This document shows, in pieces, positions 46,182 to 54,587 of a stretch of DNA of 64,000 nt. This stretch comes from CAZQGE01 sp964592815 (GTDB lineage Bacteria > Bacillota > Clostridia > Christensenellales > CAG-917), in contig CAZQGE010000001.1 of NCBI GenBank assembly GCA_964592815.1, positions 36,079 through 100,078 on the forward strand, in the 5' to 3' direction. The notes below the pieces were generated by a model. That model searched no databases, was not told the DNA's origin, and worked only from the letters and a program-made list of their open reading frames with translations. The first letter of the stretch is position 1; every line of letters starts with the position of its first letter. A program made the translations under genes and the position numbers.

Positions 46182-47289
46182 TTTGACCTCCTTCTACCGC
46201 ATTTGCTTTATCTTTTTTTGAATGTTTAGTCATTTTAAGTTTAATTTTTTCTACGTCAACGATTTCCGCAAGTTTCTTTTTTGGAGTTCCAAAAGCCTTA
46301 GGCCTCATCTTATCAAGCAGAGGAGTGAGTATGTTCATAATCAAAATTGAGAACGAAACGCCTTCGGGCATTGACGTGTATTTTCGGAATACAACCGTCA
46401 GCAAGCCCAAACCTATGCTATAAAAAATAACGGCAATCGGTGAATTTGGAGAAGTTGAATAGTCAGTTGCCATAAATACCGCGCCAAACAACAACCCGCC
46501 ACTTAATAAATACGTCCAAACAAATTCTCCGCAATAAGGACTTGTGCAGAAGAACAACGCCGTGAAAATTGCAGTTGAAAGAACGTAGATGATTGGAATA
46601 CGCAAGTCAATGACTTTTCTTACGCCAAGATATACCGCACCAATTAAAATTGCAAGCGCGCTAACTTCACCAGCGCAACCGCCCATTCTTCCTAAGAACA
46701 TATCAAGTGCGCTCAAACCAGCTGCGGGATTTACACCCGATGCGATGGCGTCCTTAATTCCAGCAAGAGGAGTTGCAGACGTAACTAGGTCAGGCAAATT
46801 CAAACTTGCCGTATATTTGAAATATTCAAACAAATTTGCGCCGTTTGAAAGGTCGATAGGCAAAACGTATGAAGTCATAATGCCCGTCCACGCAAGCATA
46901 AGGAATATACGCGCGGTAATTGCAGGGTTTGCAAAGTTTTTGCCAATTCCGCCAAACAGCATTTTGACAATTATAATAGCGAACGCGCCACCTACCATAG
47001 GTACATAGAATGGAACTACTGGTGGAAGGTTCAATGATAAAATCATACCCGTAACTATCGCCGACAAATCTCCAACGCTCTGTTTACGTTTTGTGATAAT
47101 GTTAAACAGCCACTCAAAGAACACACACGATGCCACGCATAATACCATCAAAAACAATGGATAAAAGCCATAAATCAATATGGACGCCAACACAGCAGGC
47201 AAAAGAGCTATGATGACGTCAAGCATAATGCGTCTTGTGCTATTTGTTGACGTAATGTGTGGGGATGATGAAACAATAAATTTATCCAT
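46174..47289 (-). CDS. rnfD: Rnf complex subunit RnfD (integral membrane, flavin)
   Basis: The 371-residue subunit has 8-10 membrane helices and the LVTSATPLA motif, whose second threonine is the expected covalent FMN site. The conserved FATDYSTSPNSPIA-like segment (ATDYSTSPN) is also present. A lysine-rich cytoplasmic tail of about 45 residues makes it slightly longer than usual. It starts 1 nt after rnfC. Confidence 0.95.
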   Translation of the reverse strand: MDKFIVSSSPHITSTNSTRRIMLDVIIALLPAVLASILIYGFYPLFLMVLCVASCVFFEWLFNIITKRKQSVGDLSAIVTGMILSLNLPPVVPFYVPMVGGAFAIIIVKMLFGGIGKNFANPAITARIFLMLAWTGIMTSYVLPIDLSNGANLFEYFKYTASLNLPDLVTSATPLAGIKDAIASGVNPAAGLSALDMFLGRMGGCAGEVSALAILIGAVYLGVRKVIDLRIPIIYVLSTAIFTALFFCTSPYCGEFVWTYLLSGGLLFGAVFMATDYSTSPNSPIAVIFYSIGLGLLTVVFRKYTSMPEGVSFSILIMNILTPLLDKMRPKAFGTPKKKLAEIVDVEKIKLKMTKHSKKDKANAVEGGQNV

Positions 47290-47290
47290 A

Positions 47291-48586
47291 CTACTTTATC
47301 CCCCTAACTTTAATTTCTTTTTTTGCTAATCTCATAGCCTGAACAAGTGGACGTTTTGCAGGGCAAGAATAAGAGCAAACTCCACATTCTATGCAATTCA
47401 TAACGCCTAGTTTAAGCGTGCCAGCAAAATCTTTCTTCTCAACTGCGTACTCAATTTCTTTTGGCAACAACGTCATAGGGCAATTCTTTATGCACTTTCC
47501 GCAGTTTATACATTGAGTTGTAGGACTTTCATTAAATTCGCCGTCAGTCAAAAACAACAACGACGACGCGCCCTTGTTTGTCGGTGTTTTAAGGTTTGCT
47601 TGCGCAAAACCCATCATAGGACCACCGCTAACTACTTTTTCAGTTATTTCTTCAGGCTTATTTCCCTTTAATTGGTCGTAAATAAATTGATACGTCGTTC
47701 CACCACGCACCCAGAAATTACCTTTAATCTCTACACCGCCACCGCTGACAGTCATAGCACGCATATATAGAGGTTGCCCGTCATATACAGCTTTTGCAAC
47801 AGCAAAAGCGGTATGCACGTTGCTGACAACGCAACCAACGTCCATAGGCAGTCCGCCAGTCGGAACAATGCGCCTTGTAACAGAATATATCAACTGTTTT
47901 TCCGCGCCCTGTGGATATTTGGTTTTGAGTTTCATAATTACTATGTTTTCAGGCGTTTTTTCTGCAAGCAATTTAATTGCGACGGGCTTGTTTGCCTCAA
48001 TACCTATGTACGCCTTATCAACGTCCAAGGCTTTCATAAGCAACGCAACGCCCTTAAAAAATGTGTCTGTTTCTTCCAAAAGCAAGCGGTAATCGCAAGT
48101 TATGTACGGTTCACATTCAGCAGCGTTAATTATCAAAGTATCAACCTTTTTTGATGGCGACAATTTAACGTGTGTAGGAAACGTTGCTCCGCCCATACCA
48201 ACAATGCCAGCATCTTTAACTCTTTGGAGAATTTCTTCCTTAGTCGGATTTTCCAAAGGTGGCAGAAATTGTTTTTCGTACTTGAAATCGTTTTCAATTT
48301 CAATGCACTCACATTCTCCTCCCGTTGCGGTTGGCAGTTTGATAAATTTTGTAACTGTACCCGAAACAGAAGAAAAAACAGGGGCGGACACAAATCCACC
48401 CGCTTCTGCCAGAAGTTGCCCCTCTTTGACATAATCTCCTTGAGCAACGACAGCTTTTGCAGGCGCACCTATATGCTGCGACAACGGAATGTACAGCTTA
48501 TCTGGCACCTTAAATTCGCTTAACGGATTATCCTGCGTAAACTTGTTGGCAGGAGGATGCGTTCCGCGACGAAAAGTTCTCAACAT
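47291..48586 (-). CDS. rnfC: Rnf complex subunit RnfC (NADH-binding, two 4Fe-4S clusters)
   Basis: The 431-residue peripheral subunit carries FMN and the NAD site (GMGGATFPTHVKL, about 131-143, like the NuoF fold), a SLBB-like middle region and two clusters near the C-terminus (CINCGKCIKNCP and CIECGVCSYSCPAKRP). With the other subunits it passes electrons between ferredoxin and NAD while moving sodium or protons. As first gene it has AGGAGA before the ATG; a promoter TTGCTT-N17-TAATAA about 75-105 nt upstream is possible but weak. Confidence 0.96.
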   Translation of the reverse strand: MLRTFRRGTHPPANKFTQDNPLSEFKVPDKLYIPLSQHIGAPAKAVVAQGDYVKEGQLLAEAGGFVSAPVFSSVSGTVTKFIKLPTATGGECECIEIENDFKYEKQFLPPLENPTKEEILQRVKDAGIVGMGGATFPTHVKLSPSKKVDTLIINAAECEPYITCDYRLLLEETDTFFKGVALLMKALDVDKAYIGIEANKPVAIKLLAEKTPENIVIMKLKTKYPQGAEKQLIYSVTRRIVPTGGLPMDVGCVVSNVHTAFAVAKAVYDGQPLYMRAMTVSGGGVEIKGNFWVRGGTTYQFIYDQLKGNKPEEITEKVVSGGPMMGFAQANLKTPTNKGASSLLFLTDGEFNESPTTQCINCGKCIKNCPMTLLPKEIEYAVEKKDFAGTLKLGVMNCIECGVCSYSCPAKRPLVQAMRLAKKEIKVRGIK

Positions 48587-48694
48587 ATTGTTCTCTCTCT
48601 CCTAACTTTTTGTGTTCGTTAAACTTTTTTTGTATTCAACGATTGTTTTATTATGATAAATTTCAATTCTAAGCAATTATATAATAAATAAACG

Positions 48695-49081
48695 TTAATG
48701 TAAATACCCCTTTTTGCTTTTTTCAGCTAATTTTATAACAAAATTCAACAAAGCAAGCGCAACCAAAAATGCGCCGAATGCTTTTTTCAAACCTTGAGCT
48801 GGCACTTGTGTCGCAAAAAATGAAGTTGAGGCGCAACCAATGACGGACGGAAGCAATATCCACGGCAAAACTGAAAAATCTACAAGTTTATTTTTCACGT
48901 GAACACTCAGCGCCACGGCTCCCGACGGAATGAAAGACGCAAGGTTGACAAATTGCGCCGTAATTTGTGAGACGGAAAGTCCCAGCGTCAAAAGTGGTAT
49001 CGTAAGCGTTCCGCCACCCATACCCAAACCCGCCAAAACACCCCCTGCGATACCAGACAAAAAACACAAAAATAAATACAT
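48695..49081 (-). CDS. Half-size TauE/SafE family membrane protein
   Basis: The 128-residue protein has four membrane helices and the GGVLAGLGMGGGTLTIPLL start of the TauE/SafE (sulfite/organosulfonate exporter) family, but only half the usual 250 residues. It corresponds to one of the two repeated halves. A second half gene lies 0.8 kb upstream on the same strand, so the two may assemble as a split transporter. Substrate unknown. No clear SD is seen. Confidence 0.85.
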   Translation of the reverse strand: MYLFLCFLSGIAGGVLAGLGMGGGTLTIPLLTLGLSVSQITAQFVNLASFIPSGAVALSVHVKNKLVDFSVLPWILLPSVIGCASTSFFATQVPAQGLKKAFGAFLVALALLNFVIKLAEKSKKGYLH

Positions 49082-49451
49082 TTTTTTACTCCGTTTATGT
49101 ATTTTTTTATGCGGTTTTTCATCAAAATTATGTATGGTATATTAAACTTTTGCTATGCTTTTAATGCTTTCTTTCTTATTTTTTACCGTCAATTTTTTCA
49201 ATCTTATACAGTCAATTTTTTTAGTTTTATACCGTCATTTTCTCTAGTTTAATACCGTCATTTTTTTACAATTTTACGGCTATTTTTTTAGTATATTACT
49301 CATTGAAAAAAATGGTAATTTTATTGATAATAACAATGTCAAATAATATCTTAATTTTTTCCATTTCTTATACAAGTTTTTCTTTTTTTGTCAAGAGGGA
49401 AAAAGAAAATAAGATCACTTGCAATGCCAGAGAACCGTTTTGAAAGCGGAA
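49082..49451. other. Intergenic region at a contig end
   Basis: The region holds the 23-nt tandem repeat (49184-49298) and little else. The last 60 bases before the gap are of different character (less AT-rich) and give only a short open frame joined through the N run; they may be a low-coverage contig tip. Confidence 0.5.
49184..49298. repeat. Five tandem copies of a 23-nt repeat
   Basis: Five head-to-tail copies of exactly 23 nt (starting 49184, 49207, 49230, 49253, 49276), each opening TACCGTCA or a close variant and continuing with a T-run and TAGTTT. Copies differ by a few bases, the last most. There are no spacers. They lie between the two TauE/SafE half genes. Confidence 0.9.
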
Positions 49452-49461
49452 NNNNNNNNNN
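49452..49461. other. Scaffold gap (10 N)
   Basis: Ten undetermined bases join two contigs. The gap cuts the 3' end of the upstream TauE/SafE gene. Confidence 0.98.
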
Positions 49462-49901
49462 TATTTAAGCATTTTTAACCCCGCAAACAACATAAGTCCG
49501 TAAAACAAAATATTAAGAAATTCAGCCTTGATTTTTTTAAGCATAACCGCTCCTAAAATTCCGCCTAATACCACCCCTGAAATGGTAGGCAAAAGTATAT
49601 TAGAATTGAAGTTGCCGCTGACTGCGTAAACAACTGTGCTTATGATGCAAAGTGGCAACATAACAGCTATTGCCGTTGCGTGCGCATTCTTTTCTTGCAA
49701 TTTTGAAACGTAAGTTAAAACAGGGACGGCAAGCATACCTCCGCCAGCTCCAAAAAAGCCGTTTGTTATTCCAATCAAAAAACCGCAAATAATAAGCAAA
49801 ACTTTTTTTCCAACCCTTTGCCATCGTTTTTGAAATGCGTATTTATGAAATTTTAATTCACCTTTCGCATTATTTGTTTTTTTTATTGAAATCACGTTCA
49901 T
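49462..49901 (-). CDS. Half-size TauE/SafE family membrane protein, 3' end lost in the gap
   Basis: About 146 residues are readable from ATG 49901 to the gap. A basic cytoplasmic N-terminus of about 35 residues precedes four membrane helices beginning ICGFLIGITNGFFGAGGGM, the family hallmark. The frame reaches YGLMLFAGLKMLK, close to a normal C-terminus for a half protein. The residues that appear beyond the Ns are not family-like and were left out. There is no SD and the start is uncertain; a TTG two codons earlier is also open. Confidence 0.8.
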
Positions 49902-49990
49902 AATCAAAGTTAGGATACATTAAATTCTCAAAAATATGAAATATGTTTGCAAATTATATGATTTTATATTAAGATATATAAGCGTATCGC

Positions 49991-50008
49991 TATAATGCGC
50001 TCGTGCGC
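49991..50008 (+). promoter_or_regulatory. TATAAT followed by a GCGC-N4-GCGC hairpin, leader of the 1471-residue surface protein
   Basis: A perfect TATAAT (49991-49996) is directly followed by GCGC-TCGT-GCGC (49997-50008). No good -35 is found 17 nt upstream, so the promoter may depend on an activator or another sigma factor. The leader is about 80 nt and ends with AAGGGT before the ATG. Confidence 0.45.
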
Positions 50009-50082
50009 GTGTGCAAATATGCGCGAAAGAAGCAACAAAAAATCAAACATAAAAACATTATTTTATTGCTACAAGGGTAAAT

Positions 50083-53000
50083 ATGAACAAGAAAAGAATT
50101 ACGTTTTTAACAGTTATCGTCACAGTCCTTATGGTGCTGTCACTTTCCATTTTTGTGGCTTGCGACAAAAATTCGTCAACAACCACAGTTACGGAAACTA
50201 TCAAACCAACGGAAGGCTTGATTATCCCCAACGGAGATTTTAAGGTCACAGGAAGCTCTGTTGCTTATCCTCGCACCTTAACAAATTGGACGGGCGCAAG
50301 AATGTATTCGTCAGGCACTTATGCCTCCGATGTTGTTGCCGGCGCAATCAGTTTGGAACAATCTTCCTATAACGCTTACAAAAGCAAGTGGAACGACTCG
50401 CTCACTTCCGATTTATACGACGCGTTAAAAACGCACTATTCTTCAGATAAAGACGCCATAAACAATATACTCGGAATTTATATGCCTGAAAAAGACACAA
50501 ATTTGGGCAATTCAAATGCCAAATACGGTCCTACGGCATTCAGCTATACGTCATCAAGTTTCACGCTTGAAAAGAATAGTTACTATGAAGTTTCAGTCGA
50601 TGTTTTGACAAAAGATATTGCTGGCAATACAGAAGTCAAAGAAGCCAGCGATAGAAAACCTGGCGCAAACATTTACATTTCTTCAAGCACCTATCAAGAA
50701 TTCAAACAAATCAACACAAACGGTGCGTGGAAAACATACAAGTTTTATATTGAAACTGCCCCAACCACAACAACAAGTTTGACACTTCGCTTGTCTTTGG
50801 GTTCAGCAGACGCTCAAGACAGCAAGACAGGTCTTACTACGGGTTATGCATTCTTTGACAACGTTTCTGCAACAAAACTTACAGATATTGAAGCAGGCGA
50901 CACCGCAAGACAACAATATTTGAAACAAGTCAAAAATGAAGAAACAGGTGATTCAAGCGTAAAACCTTTTGTTAAAACGGCAACACTCAAAGTTCCAAAC
51001 GGACACTTCGACTTTGCAGGCAGTTCAGTTTCTTCAACCTCTGCTCCATACGGTTGGTCAGTTGTGACTGGAAACAGCGACAAGAGTGATACCGCACCAA
51101 GCGCATCTTACGCGCGTCACGGTGTCATAGACCCAACTTTAATTTCTCAAAACTATGAAAGCTACGGCACAACAATCTTTACAAAAACTAGTGCTTCTGC
51201 TTGCTCATCTCTTGCAACAGGAAACATATTGAACAACGCAGACTTTTTGTCTAACATAAAGGATATAAGCAAAGGTTACTCTGCCCTTGGTAACGACAAC
51301 AAAATCTATATGTTATCTCAACAATATATGACTGCCCAAGGTGCAAAATCGGCTTCTGCAATTACGTTTGAAAAGAATAAACAATACAAACTTTCAATTT
51401 CTCTTTACACTTACAACATATATGGTGACGGCGTATCTCTTGTTTTAAGTGGCAGCGACGGTAAAGATATAATTATCAACGGCATTGCAAGAAACAAAGA
51501 GGACAGAAAAGCAGTCATTGAAAGCGACCCGTATAAAAACATCAGAGTCGGTCAAAACGGAGCAACATCTGGTCAATGGACAACTTATGACTTTTATGTA
51601 AAAGGCAATCAATACAAAGATTTCTCGTACTATCTCACTTTGTGGCTTGGTACTGGTGGAACAAACGACAACACCAAAATCACATACACCAAATATAGCA
51701 GCACAGGAAACACAACTGGCTCAACTGAATACACCTATGACGCAAACGGCACTTTCTCAACTGGTTGGGTGTTCTTTGACGATATAAAACTTAGCGAATA
51801 CGGCGACCAAGGTATCACTTGGGCACCTGGCGCACTTAATGCAGAACAAAAAGTTGACGTAAACGGCACAAGTACGACAAGCATTAACGTCGATTTGGCA
51901 ACCGCAAATAAATTTGATGGTGTTATTGACACGTCTACACCTATTGGTGAAATAGGCAACGTTGGCAACAAATATCACGTATATAACGGAATTTCAAAAG
52001 GTTGGAATGCGATTGTAAGCACAGAGTCCGATGCCGCTTATATTTCAAACAACATTTTGAAAGTTGGCACTATGCCTATTGGCACAACGGCTGATTATTC
52101 AAGCTACAATCCGAAACCCAACGTTTTCAACCCTGGCATGCCTTATGATATTCAGAACAAAAACGCTTTAATGATTAGTTTCAGCGACAACGTGCCATCA
52201 ACCTTTGGTTTTACAAGCAACAGCTTTACCATTGAAAAAAATAGCTTTTCAAGAATTTCGCTTTGGGTAAAAACTCAATTTGTGAGTTCATCAACAGGTA
52301 TCTATGTTTACCTTATGGATGACAAAGGCACTCCATCTGACAAGAAGGACGACGAAGCTATTATCTCTTACGAAAAAATCAACACCAACGATTTGGATGA
52401 AAATAACGGTTGGAGAGAACTAACTTTTATGGTTAGAGGTAACAATGAAAAAGCCAACCAAGTTTATTTCAAATATACGTTAGGCACAGGCAACAACGCA
52501 ACGGCAAGCACGCTTACAAAAGGCTCGGCTTTCCTCACAAATATGAGTTGGTCTGAAATAAGCTACAAAAACTTCAAAGACACGGCAACAGGAACTTACG
52601 TAAAATCAAAAGACTATTCTTCAACTCCAGTCGCAGCATCTTTTACAAACGGTAGATTTGACAACTATGACCAAACAGACGAAAATCTTTACAATGGCAC
52701 AGCAGATAATACAACACGTATTCCATCAAACTTCTCTCCATCTGTAAAGAATGAGGAAACAAACTTGGTTGCAGGTATAATCGGGCTTGACAAAGACTCT
52801 ACTTTCAGCGATAACTTGCACTTCAAAGCAAGCGCTCAAACAACAAATCTCTTTGGCGCAAGCAACACTGCCCAATTCAATACCCTATACAACAAAACTG
52901 GTGACTACCTTGAAACTCCCGAAAGAATTGGCGGAAAACACTTGCTTGCAATAGGAAGCAAAAACACCGATAAATTTGCCTATGGTTACACGTCCGACAG

Positions 53001-54498
53001 CTTTACTTTGAACAAAGAAACAAAATACAAACTCAGCGTTTGGATTAAAACACTTAACGGAGCAAAAGCAACTGTAAGTTTAAGTGGTGAAGCCAACTCA
53101 GTTGGAGCAACCGCTTATGTTATCGATTCTGCTGAATGGACAAATTACACGTTCTTTGTTGAAGTAGGCTTGTATAACGTTTCGTTAAAACTCAATTTGT
53201 GGTTGGGAGACAAAGCCGCTTACGAAGCTGACGAAAACAAAGTAGAAGGAAAATCAAGTGGTATTGCACTTTTTGACACAATTAGACTTGAAAGCCTTAA
53301 ACCTGACTACGTCTACCCTGGTGACTCTGACGTTACAAAGAAAATTACATTTACTTCTGATGGTTTCAACACAGAATCGACTTCTAGCACTGCGCTTATT
53401 AGTGCGTCAAACTGGTCGGGAGCTGCTGACACAAACCAATCGAAAGCTAACACCAAAGCTGGTATTGTTGACATTTCTGCGCCTTCAACAGCAGGCGACG
53501 GCACGCACGTTGACTTCCTTGGCAATGCTGACTTAAAACGCGAGAACGTTGTAAAACCAACAACAGATGAATTGAACAAAGAATTCAAAGATTTTGGTAT
53601 TCTTAAAAATAACACTACTGGCAAATATGATGTCACAGGCACAAAATACGACGTTGAACCTTTCAAGAGCTACACAGGTTCAGAGAAAGATGAACGTATC
53701 AAAGAAGACTTGCTAGAATTATTGATTGACATTAAGTTCGCCGCTGAAAAGCAACTTGCGCTCATTGTCCCTGAGGACTTAAAGCATACGACGGCAGGCA
53801 TTGTCAACGGAAACCAATTCTTGGTTATAAACAACATTAAAGATAGCGCATATACGTATTCAAGTTCAAATTACTCTTTCACGGCAAATACTTGTTACAA
53901 AATTTCCGTTGACGTAAGAACGTTTAATGTAGCAACAAATAAAGGTGCGTATATTGAACTTTATCTTGGAAGCGCAAACGAAACAAGCAAACCATTCATA
54001 TTTAAGGCAATAAACACAAACGGTGAATGGACAACTTATGACTTCTATATTTCAGTTTTAAGCGACAATGTAAGTTCTGCAAAATTGAAATTGGGTCTTG
54101 GCAAATATTACAGCGCAGACGACGATACTCTTGCAAGCGGATATGCTTTCTTTGATAACGTATCGTTTGAAAAGGTTTCAATCACAGACTTTGAATCAGC
54201 AAAAGCTGGTGACGAAGCAAATGAAAAATTGTTGACTCGTGAGATTACTGAGGAAGCGACAGAAGGTACTCCTTCAAATCCACCAGAAACACAAAATCCT
54301 GGCAACTCTTTCAATATGGAATATTTGTGGTGGATGATACCAACAATTTTGCTTGCGCTCCTCACAATTATCGTTGTCATAGTTTTCGCAGTTAGAAAAA
54401 TTAAACGTCCCAAAAAGGCTTCAATAAACAGCGAAATTGTTAAGACCAATGAAAACATTGAAGAAAAGAAACAAAATTATGATGACAACCGAGAATAA
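50083..54498 (+). CDS. Large surface lipoprotein with five repeats and a C-terminal membrane helix
   Basis: The 1471-residue protein has a lipoprotein signal (hydrophobic 8-26, lipobox FVAC, Cys27). Five repeats of about 200-280 residues follow (starting near 46, 303, 616, 856 and 1086). Each has a FxNGxF-like or related opening, a SFTLEKN-Y-V/ISV-V-T strand, a W-TY-F-V strand, an L-L-LG strand and an end motif GYAFFDN/GWVFFDD/GSAFLTN/GIALFDT/GYAFFDN. This is the pattern of carbohydrate-binding-module-like jelly rolls (CBM4_9-like), though I cannot confirm the family. A membrane helix (about 1412-1440) and a charged tail follow. Lipid anchor plus C-terminal helix is unusual. It may bind glycans; no catalytic motif is seen. 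Confidence 0.85.
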   Translation: MNKKRITFLTVIVTVLMVLSLSIFVACDKNSSTTTVTETIKPTEGLIIPNGDFKVTGSSVAYPRTLTNWTGARMYSSGTYASDVVAGAISLEQSSYNAYKSKWNDSLTSDLYDALKTHYSSDKDAINNILGIYMPEKDTNLGNSNAKYGPTAFSYTSSSFTLEKNSYYEVSVDVLTKDIAGNTEVKEASDRKPGANIYISSSTYQEFKQINTNGAWKTYKFYIETAPTTTTSLTLRLSLGSADAQDSKTGLTTGYAFFDNVSATKLTDIEAGDTARQQYLKQVKNEETGDSSVKPFVKTATLKVPNGHFDFAGSSVSSTSAPYGWSVVTGNSDKSDTAPSASYARHGVIDPTLISQNYESYGTTIFTKTSASACSSLATGNILNNADFLSNIKDISKGYSALGNDNKIYMLSQQYMTAQGAKSASAITFEKNKQYKLSISLYTYNIYGDGVSLVLSGSDGKDIIINGIARNKEDRKAVIESDPYKNIRVGQNGATSGQWTTYDFYVKGNQYKDFSYYLTLWLGTGGTNDNTKITYTKYSSTGNTTGSTEYTYDANGTFSTGWVFFDDIKLSEYGDQGITWAPGALNAEQKVDVNGTSTTSINVDLATANKFDGVIDTSTPIGEIGNVGNKYHVYNGISKGWNAIVSTESDAAYISNNILKVGTMPIGTTADYSSYNPKPNVFNPGMPYDIQNKNALMISFSDNVPSTFGFTSNSFTIEKNSFSRISLWVKTQFVSSSTGIYVYLMDDKGTPSDKKDDEAIISYEKINTNDLDENNGWRELTFMVRGNNEKANQVYFKYTLGTGNNATASTLTKGSAFLTNMSWSEISYKNFKDTATGTYVKSKDYSSTPVAASFTNGRFDNYDQTDENLYNGTADNTTRIPSNFSPSVKNEETNLVAGIIGLDKDSTFSDNLHFKASAQTTNLFGASNTAQFNTLYNKTGDYLETPERIGGKHLLAIGSKNTDKFAYGYTSDSFTLNKETKYKLSVWIKTLNGAKATVSLSGEANSVGATAYVIDSAEWTNYTFFVEVGLYNVSLKLNLWLGDKAAYEADENKVEGKSSGIALFDTIRLESLKPDYVYPGDSDVTKKITFTSDGFNTESTSSTALISASNWSGAADTNQSKANTKAGIVDISAPSTAGDGTHVDFLGNADLKRENVVKPTTDELNKEFKDFGILKNNTTGKYDVTGTKYDVEPFKSYTGSEKDERIKEDLLELLIDIKFAAEKQLALIVPEDLKHTTAGIVNGNQFLVINNIKDSAYTYSSSNYSFTANTCYKISVDVRTFNVATNKGAYIELYLGSANETSKPFIFKAINTNGEWTTYDFYISVLSDNVSSAKLKLGLGKYYSADDDTLASGYAFFDNVSFEKVSITDFESAKAGDEANEKLLTREITEEATEGTPSNPPETQNPGNSFNMEYLWWMIPTILLALLTIIVVIVFAVRKIKRPKKASINSEIVKTNENIEEKKQNYDDNRE

Positions 54499-54510
54499 TA
54501 TCTCTTAATC

Positions 54511-54546
54511 AAAAAAAAACCGTCCGAATATCGGGCGGTTTTTTTG
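54511..54546 (+). terminator. Terminator of the surface lipoprotein gene
   Basis: A CCGTCCGA/TCGGGCGG stem (54520-54527 with 54531-54538, one G-U pair) and A/T flanks form a strong terminator 22 nt after the stop codon. Confidence 0.92.
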
Positions 54547-54587
54547 TTTTGATTATACCTTTAATTTTTCAAGCATATATAAGATAT

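Noticed and set aside
49184..49298. The 23-nt repeat as CRISPR or transposon end
   Set aside because: There are no spacers, inverted ends or transposase, and copies form a simple head-to-tail series.
49368..49451. C-terminal residues of the TauE/SafE protein read across the N gap
   Set aside because: The frame joined through the Ns gives non-hydrophobic sequence unlike the family; gap length is unknown, so the frame is meaningless.
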